A DNA stretch of 64,000 bases from Micromonospora aurantiaca ATCC 27029 (GTDB taxonomy: Bacteria > Actinomycetota > Actinomycetes > Mycobacteriales > Micromonosporaceae). The stretch is taken from assembly GCF_000145235.1 (NCBI RefSeq), contig NC_014391.1, forward strand, positions 4,162,001 to 4,226,000. The letters are read 5' to 3'. This document shows, piece after piece, positions 59,240 to 64,000 of this stretch; the stretch's first letter is position 1, and every line of letters begins with the position of its first letter. Position numbers and translations under genes: made by a program. The notes under the pieces are model-generated. The model did no database searches and was not told where the DNA came from. It saw only the letters and a program-made list of their open reading frames with translations.

Positions 59240-60405
59240 TGGACAGGCAAGCGTTCCTGGTCGGCGCCGTGCGTACCCCGCACGGCCGGTACGGCGGCGC
59301 GCTGCGCGACGTGCGGGTGGTGCGCCTGGGCGGGCTGGCCGGTGCCGCCGCGCTGGAGCGGGCCGGGGTGCCCGTCGAGGCGGTGGACGAGACGGTGGTG
59401 GCCAACTGCCGCCAGGCGGGCAACGGCCCGAACCCGGGACGGCAGATCTCGCTCGCGGCGGGCGTGCCGGTGCCGACGCCCGCGCAGACCATCAACATGG
59501 CCTGCGCCTCCGGCCTCAAGGCGGTTCAGCTCGCGCACCGGTCGGTGCGGTCCGGCGAGGCCGACGTGGCACTGGCGGTGGCCGCGGAGAGCATGAGCAC
59601 GATGCCGTACCTGGCGCCGTACACGCTGCGCTGGGACGGCGTGCGCCGCGGCGACGTCCTGCTCCAGGACGGCTGGCGCGACGGCGGCACCGACCCGATC
59701 TGCGGCCTGAGCATGGGCGAGACCGCGGAGAAGGTGGCCCGCGAGTTCGGCGTGTCCCGCGCCGACCAGGACGCCTGGTCGGCGCGCAGCCACCAGCGGC
59801 TGGCCCGGGCCTGGGAGTCCGGCGCGATGGCGCAGGAGGTCCTGCCGCTGGACGAGCTGGACCGCGACGAGACGGTACGCCCCGACACCACACCGGAACG
59901 GCTCGCCCGGCTGCGCCCGTCGTTCACCGACGGCGGCACGGTCACCGCGGGCAACGCCAGCCAGATGGCCGACGGCGCCGCCGCGGTCGTGGTGGCCGGC
60001 GGCGAGGCGGTACGGCGGTACGGGCTGACCCCGCTGGGCCGGATCGTCGGGTTCGCGGCCGTCGGCGTGGACCCGACGATGATGGGCGTCGGACCGGCCG
60101 AGGCCATTCCGCTGGCCCTGCGCCGGGCCGGGCTGACCGCCGCCGACGTGGACCTGTTCGAGATCAACGAGGCGTTCGGCGCGCAGATCGTGCAGAACGT
60201 GCGCGCGCTGGGCCTGGACGAGGAGCGGGTGAACGTCAACGGCGGCGGGATCGCCCTCGGCCACCCGACCGGACAGAGCGGCGCCCGGCTGATCGTCTCG
60301 CTGCTGCACGAACTGGCCCGCCGCGACGGCCGGTACGGCGTGGCGAGCCTGTGCGTCGGCGGCGGACAGGGCATCGCCGCCGTGATCGAGCGGGTGACCC
60401 GGTGA
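59239..60405 (+). CDS. Thiolase (acetyl-CoA acyltransferase)
   Basis: A 388-residue type II-like thiolase with all catalytic residues: nucleophile Cys in NMACASGLKAV (about residue 89), NEAFGAQ, His in GGGIALGHPTGQSGAR, and Cys in LCVGGGQG. It cleaves 3-oxoacyl-CoA with CoA to release acetyl-CoA. The start overlaps the ligase stop. Confidence 0.94.
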   Translation: MDRQAFLVGAVRTPHGRYGGALRDVRVVRLGGLAGAAALERAGVPVEAVDETVVANCRQAGNGPNPGRQISLAAGVPVPTPAQTINMACASGLKAVQLAHRSVRSGEADVALAVAAESMSTMPYLAPYTLRWDGVRRGDVLLQDGWRDGGTDPICGLSMGETAEKVAREFGVSRADQDAWSARSHQRLARAWESGAMAQEVLPLDELDRDETVRPDTTPERLARLRPSFTDGGTVTAGNASQMADGAAAVVVAGGEAVRRYGLTPLGRIVGFAAVGVDPTMMGVGPAEAIPLALRRAGLTAADVDLFEINEAFGAQIVQNVRALGLDEERVNVNGGGIALGHPTGQSGARLIVSLLHELARRDGRYGVASLCVGGGQGIAAVIERVTR

Positions 60406-61805
60406 TCGCCGTCGTGGTCGGCCTCGGGCCGATGGGCCGGGGCATCGCGCAGGTCCTCGCCGGGGCGGGGCACACCGTCCGGGTCGTCGACGCCACCGCC
60501 GAACTGGGCCGCGCCGGCCTGGAGCGGATCCGCGCCGACGGTGCCACCGGCGACCTCGGCGCCGCCGCCGACGTCGAGACCGCGCTCGCCGGCGCGGACG
60601 TGCTGATCGAGGCGATCGTGGAGGACATGGCCGCCAAGCGCGACCTGCTCGCCCGGGTCGCCGCCGCGGGCGGGCCGGACCTGCTCGTCGCCTCCAACAC
60701 CTCGTCGCTGAGCGTCAACGAGATGGGCCGCGCGTTCGGCGCCCCGGAACGCCTGCTCGGGCTGCACTTCTTCAACCCGCCCACCCGGATGCGCCTGGTG
60801 GAGGTGATCGTCGGCGCGGCCACCGGCGAGGCGACGGTGCGGCGGGCGCTGGCGCTCGTGGAGTCGCTCGGCAAGACCGCTGTGGTGTGCCGCGACTCGC
60901 CGAACTTCATCGTCAACCGGGTCTGCCGCCCGCTGTACTACGAGGCGCAGCTCCTCCTCGCGCAGGGCGTCGAGGCGGCGGTGGTGGACGCGGTCGCCCG
61001 CGGCGCGCTCGGGCACCCGATGGGTCCGCTGCAACTGCTCGACTTCACCGGGCTGCACACCCACCTGGCCTCCTCGGAGACCGCGCTGCGCGAGTTCGGC
61101 GACCCCCGCTACCGGCCCATCCCCCAGGTGCGTGGCCTGGTCCGGGCCGGCCTGACCGGCAAGGCCGCCGGCCGCGGCTTCTACGACTACGCCACCGAGG
61201 CGCCGCGCGACGCCAACGCCCGGGTGGTCCGGCGGCCCGGGCCGCCGAACGGTCCGGCGGCCCGCGTGGTGAGCCTCGGCGCGCCGACCCCGCAGCGGGT
61301 GGCGGAGCTGGCACGGCTGGCGGCCCGGCAGAACGTGGTGCTGGACAGCTCCGACGCCGGCTGGGCCGAGGTGCTGCCCGCCGACGTCGGCTGGATCCGG
61401 CTGCACCGGCGCGCCGACGACGCCGTGTTCGCCGAGGTGGTCGAGGACCCGGTCGCGGGCGTCGCCGTCCCCGGCTTCGTCGACCGGCTGCTGGATCACC
61501 TCGGCGCGTCGTCGGTGCGGGTGCCGGCGCTGCCCGGCCTGGTCGGCGACCGGCTCGCCCACTGCCTGGTGAACGAGGCGGCCACTGTGGTCGAGGAGGG
61601 CACCGCCACCGCCGACGACGTGGACGTGGCGTTGCGCCTGGCGATGAACCATCCGCGCGGCCCGTTCGAGACGCTGCGGGCCGCCGGGGCGGGGACCGTG
61701 TACGAGGCCCTGCGGTCGATGGCCGACGCGTTCGGCGACCCCCGCTACCGGCCGGCGCAACTGCTGCGGCGGCAGGCGATCGGTGAGGCGAGGGCCGCCC
61801 GGTGA
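60402..61805 (+). CDS. 3-hydroxyacyl-CoA dehydrogenase, two C-terminal domains
   Basis: A 467-residue enzyme: Rossmann domain with VVGLGPMGRGIAQVLAGAG (about 5-23), SNTSSLSVNEM and the catalytic His-Glu segment LGLHFFNPPTRMRLVEVI, then a helical dimerisation domain (about 180-270, MGPLQLLDFTG) and a second, diverged copy (about 375-460, NHPRGPFETLRAAG). The duplicated C-terminal domain occurs in PaaH/PaaC-like enzymes. It oxidises 3-hydroxyacyl-CoA with NAD+. GTG start, GTGA overlap. Confidence 0.93.
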   Translation: MIAVVVGLGPMGRGIAQVLAGAGHTVRVVDATAELGRAGLERIRADGATGDLGAAADVETALAGADVLIEAIVEDMAAKRDLLARVAAAGGPDLLVASNTSSLSVNEMGRAFGAPERLLGLHFFNPPTRMRLVEVIVGAATGEATVRRALALVESLGKTAVVCRDSPNFIVNRVCRPLYYEAQLLLAQGVEAAVVDAVARGALGHPMGPLQLLDFTGLHTHLASSETALREFGDPRYRPIPQVRGLVRAGLTGKAAGRGFYDYATEAPRDANARVVRRPGPPNGPAARVVSLGAPTPQRVAELARLAARQNVVLDSSDAGWAEVLPADVGWIRLHRRADDAVFAEVVEDPVAGVAVPGFVDRLLDHLGASSVRVPALPGLVGDRLAHCLVNEAATVVEEGTATADDVDVALRLAMNHPRGPFETLRAAGAGTVYEALRSMADAFGDPRYRPAQLLRRQAIGEARAAR

Positions 61806-62632
61806 CGCGGGGGGACGACACCGGCGTGGCCGTGCTGCGCGCGGGTGTGCTCACCGGGCGGCGCGCGGTGGTCACCGGCGCCGGCAGCGGCATCGGCCGG
61901 GCGGTCGCGATACGCCTGGCCGAGCTGGGCGCCCACGTCACCGGGCTGGGCCGGCACGCCGACACGCTCGCCGCCACCGGCGAGGCGATCACCGGCGAGG
62001 CGGCCACCGGGGGCGGCCGCTACACGTACGCGGTCTGCGACGTCCGCGACCACGACCGCGCCGCCGCCACCCTCGCCGAGGCAGGCGACGCCCACGGCAT
62101 CGACCTGCTGGTGAACAACGCCGGCGGGCAGTTCTTCGCCCCGGCCACGCGGATCTCGGCGGGCGGCTGGGCCGCAGTCGTCGACCTGAACCTCACCAGC
62201 GTCTTCCACCTCACCACCGCCGCGTACCCGTACCTGCGGCGCACCCGCGGCGCGGTGGTGAACATGTCGCTGTCAGGGGTGGAACGCGGCGGGCAGGGCA
62301 TGGCGCACGCCGTCGCGGCCCGCGCCGGCGTGCTCGGGCTGACCCGGACGCTGGCCCTGGAGTGGGCCGCCGACGGTATCCGGCTCAACTGCCTCGGACC
62401 GGGCACGGTGCTCACCGCCGCGCTCGACGCCGAGGCCGACCGGCACGTCCGGGACAACCTGGTGGACCGGGCCACGCCGCTGCGCCGCCCGACCCGCGCC
62501 GAGGAGGTCGCCGAGCTGGTGGCGTTCCTGGCCGGCCCGGCCGCCGCCATGATGACCGGCCAGCTCATCCAGCTCGACGGCGGCGCACACCTGGGACCGG
62601 GGCTGCACATGCTGGCGGAGGCGTACCGGTGA
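61802..62632 (+). CDS. SDR of the 2,4-dienoyl-CoA / trans-2-enoyl-CoA reductase type
   Basis: A 276-residue SDR with TGAGSGIG (about 25-32) and NNAGGQFFAP. The usual Tyr-x-x-x-Lys is absent: the segment reads GMAHAVAARAGVLGLTRTLA, matching the H-A-x-A-A-K region of dienoyl-CoA and peroxisomal enoyl-CoA reductases, but with Arg for Lys. LALEWAADGIRLNCLGPGTV follows. It would reduce an unsaturated CoA ester. GTG start in a GTGA overlap, and the same at its end. Confidence 0.85.
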   Translation: MTRGDDTGVAVLRAGVLTGRRAVVTGAGSGIGRAVAIRLAELGAHVTGLGRHADTLAATGEAITGEAATGGGRYTYAVCDVRDHDRAAATLAEAGDAHGIDLLVNNAGGQFFAPATRISAGGWAAVVDLNLTSVFHLTTAAYPYLRRTRGAVVNMSLSGVERGGQGMAHAVAARAGVLGLTRTLALEWAADGIRLNCLGPGTVLTAALDAEADRHVRDNLVDRATPLRRPTRAEEVAELVAFLAGPAAAMMTGQLIQLDGGAHLGPGLHMLAEAYR

Positions 62633-63423
62633 GCCGCGCCCTCGCCGACGTCGTGGCCGAGCACGTACGCCCCGGCCGGCGGGTCTACCTGGGCAACTTC
62701 GGCGCGCAACTGTTCGCCGTGGGCCACGAGATGATCCGGCAGCGGATCCGGGACGTGGACGTGGTGATCGCCTCCGGCGGGCTGCTGATGGACCAGTTGC
62801 TCGGCGCCGGGGTGCTGCGCTCGGCCACGTACGGCCACTGCTGGAGCCCGGTCGGCCCGGCGCCCGCCTGGAACTTCCGGCGCGCCGCTCAGGACGGCGA
62901 CACCCGGGTCGCGCTGCACGAGCTGAGCCTCGGGCTGCTCACCGCAGCGCTCACCGCGGGCGCCTGGCGGGTGCCGTTCATGCCGGTGCCGGACCTGCCC
63001 GGCACCGGCTACCTGGACGAGGACTGGAGCCGGGGGCGGCTGTCCCGGGTCGACTCGGCGTTCGGGCCGGCCCGGGTGGTCCGCGCCGAGCGGCCCGACG
63101 TGGCGTTCGTCCACGTGGACCTGGCCGACGCCGACGGCAACGGGGTGATCCGCGGCCCGCTCGGTGAGGTGCTCGTGGCCGCCCAGGCGGCCCGGCGCAC
63201 CGTGCTCGTCGCCGAGCAGGTCTCCGACGCCGAGACGGTACGCGCCGCCGGGATCAGCATCCCCGGGCTGCTCGTCGACGCGGTGGTCGAGTCCCCCGGC
63301 GCGGTGCACCCCGACGGCGCGGTCGGCCGGTACCCGCGTGACGTCGAGGCGTACCAGCGGTATGCCCGCCGCTCGGCCACCGCCGACGGCTTCCGGCGGT
63401 GGCTGGCCGAGGAGGTGCTGTGA
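62629..63423 (+). CDS. CoA-transferase alpha subunit, GctA/IpdA-like
   Basis: A 264-residue family I CoA-transferase-fold subunit: VRPGRRVYLGNFGAQLFAVG, ASGGLLMDQLLGAGVLRSA, DVAFVHVDLADADGN and VDAVVESPGAVHPDGAVG. Closest in pattern to IpdA, which with IpdB opens a ring of steroid degradation intermediates as a hydrolase rather than transferring CoA. GTG start overlapping the SDR stop, and GTGA overlap with the beta subunit. Confidence 0.85.
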   Translation: MSRALADVVAEHVRPGRRVYLGNFGAQLFAVGHEMIRQRIRDVDVVIASGGLLMDQLLGAGVLRSATYGHCWSPVGPAPAWNFRRAAQDGDTRVALHELSLGLLTAALTAGAWRVPFMPVPDLPGTGYLDEDWSRGRLSRVDSAFGPARVVRAERPDVAFVHVDLADADGNGVIRGPLGEVLVAAQAARRTVLVAEQVSDAETVRAAGISIPGLLVDAVVESPGAVHPDGAVGRYPRDVEAYQRYARRSATADGFRRWLAEEVL

Positions 63424-64000
63424 CCACAGCGGACTTCCTGGTCCGGGCGGCGCGGGAGTTCCGGCGCGGCGGCTGGGTGTTCACCGGCTTCCACTGGCCG
63501 GTGCTCGCCGGCCAGTGCGCGTACGCGCTGCCCGGCGAACCGTTCAGCCAGGTCTTCGAGGCCGGCGCCAGCGCGCACCGGCCCGGCGCCGACGTGCCGA
63601 CCAGCACCACCGACTACCCGGCGTACGCCGGCGGGTTCGGCTGGCTGGGCGGCACCGCCGACGTGCTCCTGGCGATGGGCCACCGGTTCGACCGGGTGGT
63701 GCTCGACGCCGGCAACGTCGACCTGCGCGGCCGGATCAACTCGTCGTACCTGGGCCCCCGGGAGCGGCCCACGGTGCGGCTGCCCGGCGGCGGGGGCGCC
63801 GCCGACATCGCGGCGGCGGCACGGGAACTGGTGCTGCTGCACGGCGCACGGGATCCACGCCGGATCGTGCGCGCGGTCGAGCACGTGACCGCCGCGCCCG
63901 CCCCGGACGCGCTGGTGCGGCTGCACACCCGGTGGGGCGTGGTGCGGCTCAGCGCGGATCCGCGGCTGGAGGAGGTCACCGCGGACGGCGAGGTGCTGCG
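63420..64000 (+). CDS. CoA-transferase beta subunit, GctB/IpdB-like (truncated by window end)
   Basis: The first 193 residues of a protein that continues past the window. LLAMGHRFDRVVLDAGNVDLRGRINSSYLGP and the glycine-rich VRLPGGGGAADIA match the beta subunit of the glutaconate CoA-transferase/IpdB group (segments VLDAGNVDLRGRINSSYLGP and RLPGGGGAADIAAAA are the key ones). It pairs with the preceding alpha subunit, with which it overlaps by 4 bp. IpdB-like proteins lack the catalytic Glu of true CoA-transferases; whether this one does cannot be checked fully here. Confidence 0.83.
   Translation, partial: MTTADFLVRAAREFRRGGWVFTGFHWPVLAGQCAYALPGEPFSQVFEAGASAHRPGADVPTSTTDYPAYAGGFGWLGGTADVLLAMGHRFDRVVLDAGNVDLRGRINSSYLGPRERPTVRLPGGGGAADIAAAARELVLLHGARDPRRIVRAVEHVTAAPAPDALVRLHTRWGVVRLSADPRLEEVTADGEVL

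Noticed and set aside
1..64000. tRNA or rRNA genes
   Set aside because: No tRNA-like cloverleaf with CCA-type end or rRNA signature was noticed on reading; a covariance-model scan would be decisive and could not be run.

Overview
The window is very GC-rich DNA with long overlapping operons (ATGA, GTGA and TGATG junctions), frequent GTG and TTG starts and purine-rich ribosome sites. Gene content (class II terpene cyclase, discrete carrier proteins, several P450s, a secreted esterase with a CBM2 domain, many TetR/GntR/IclR regulators) points to a filamentous actinomycete. A Micromonospora-like genome is my best guess, from general resemblance only. No rRNA, tRNA, CRISPR array, transposase or phage gene was recognised.

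Region 1 (1-16.0 kb) is the right part of a specialised-metabolite cluster. Isoprenoid genes come first: a partial class II terpene cyclase, a UbiA prenyltransferase/cyclase and a GGPP-type synthase. Tailoring genes follow: an O-methyltransferase, an Fe(II)/2-oxoglutarate dioxygenase, three P450s and a macrolide-type glycosyltransferase. An acyl-carrier set is interleaved: a free-standing condensation protein, an Sfp-type phosphopantetheinyl transferase, two discrete carrier proteins and a KAS II-type ketosynthase. A two-domain family 2 glycosyltransferase and a PaaX-type regulator complete it. Several of its promoters share a TTGACA-like box, an internal CCGATG element and a start codon 36 nt after the box, which implies co-regulated, partly leaderless transcripts.

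Region 2 (16.2-21.7 kb) is ordinary accessory DNA: a secreted esterase with a cellulose-binding domain, an ArsR regulator with two operator palindromes and its SRPBCC partner, a small membrane protein, and a FtsX-type ABC exporter with a TetR regulator. A strong inverted repeat closes it.

Region 3 (22.0-53.6 kb) is a large catabolic island. An operon of an Fe-S/flavin reductase, a methyltransferase and two small proteins precedes an SsuABC-like importer. An SDR, degenerate M20-like and alpha/beta-hydrolase-like proteins, an Ohr protein and an EamA exporter follow. An IclR-headed operon encodes a class III CoA-transferase, a cyclase-family hydrolase, a MmgE/PrpD protein, a dihydropyrimidinase-like enzyme and a CitE lyase. 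On the opposite strand a GntR regulator, SDR, CoA-transferase, HMG-CoA-lyase-like enzyme, GlcG protein, second CoA-transferase, NifU-like protein, amidohydrolase and sugar-type ABC importer follow. The CoA-transferase/GlcG pair occurs again in inverted orientation at 51.9-53.5 kb, and between the copies lie a broken amidohydrolase gene and a broken permease gene. The enzyme set suggests ring opening of a cyclic amide or lactone, CoA activation of an acid and retro-aldol cleavage. The substrate cannot be named.

Region 4 (53.7-64.0 kb) is a beta-oxidation-type module: two crotonase-fold proteins, acyl-CoA dehydrogenase, a second cyclase-family hydrolase, TetR regulator, PaaK-like ligase, thiolase, 3-hydroxyacyl-CoA dehydrogenase, dienoyl-CoA-reductase-like SDR and an IpdAB-like CoA-transferase pair cut by the window end. 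Two copies of a CATAC-N6-GTATG palindrome in the divergent promoter region are the likely TetR operators.
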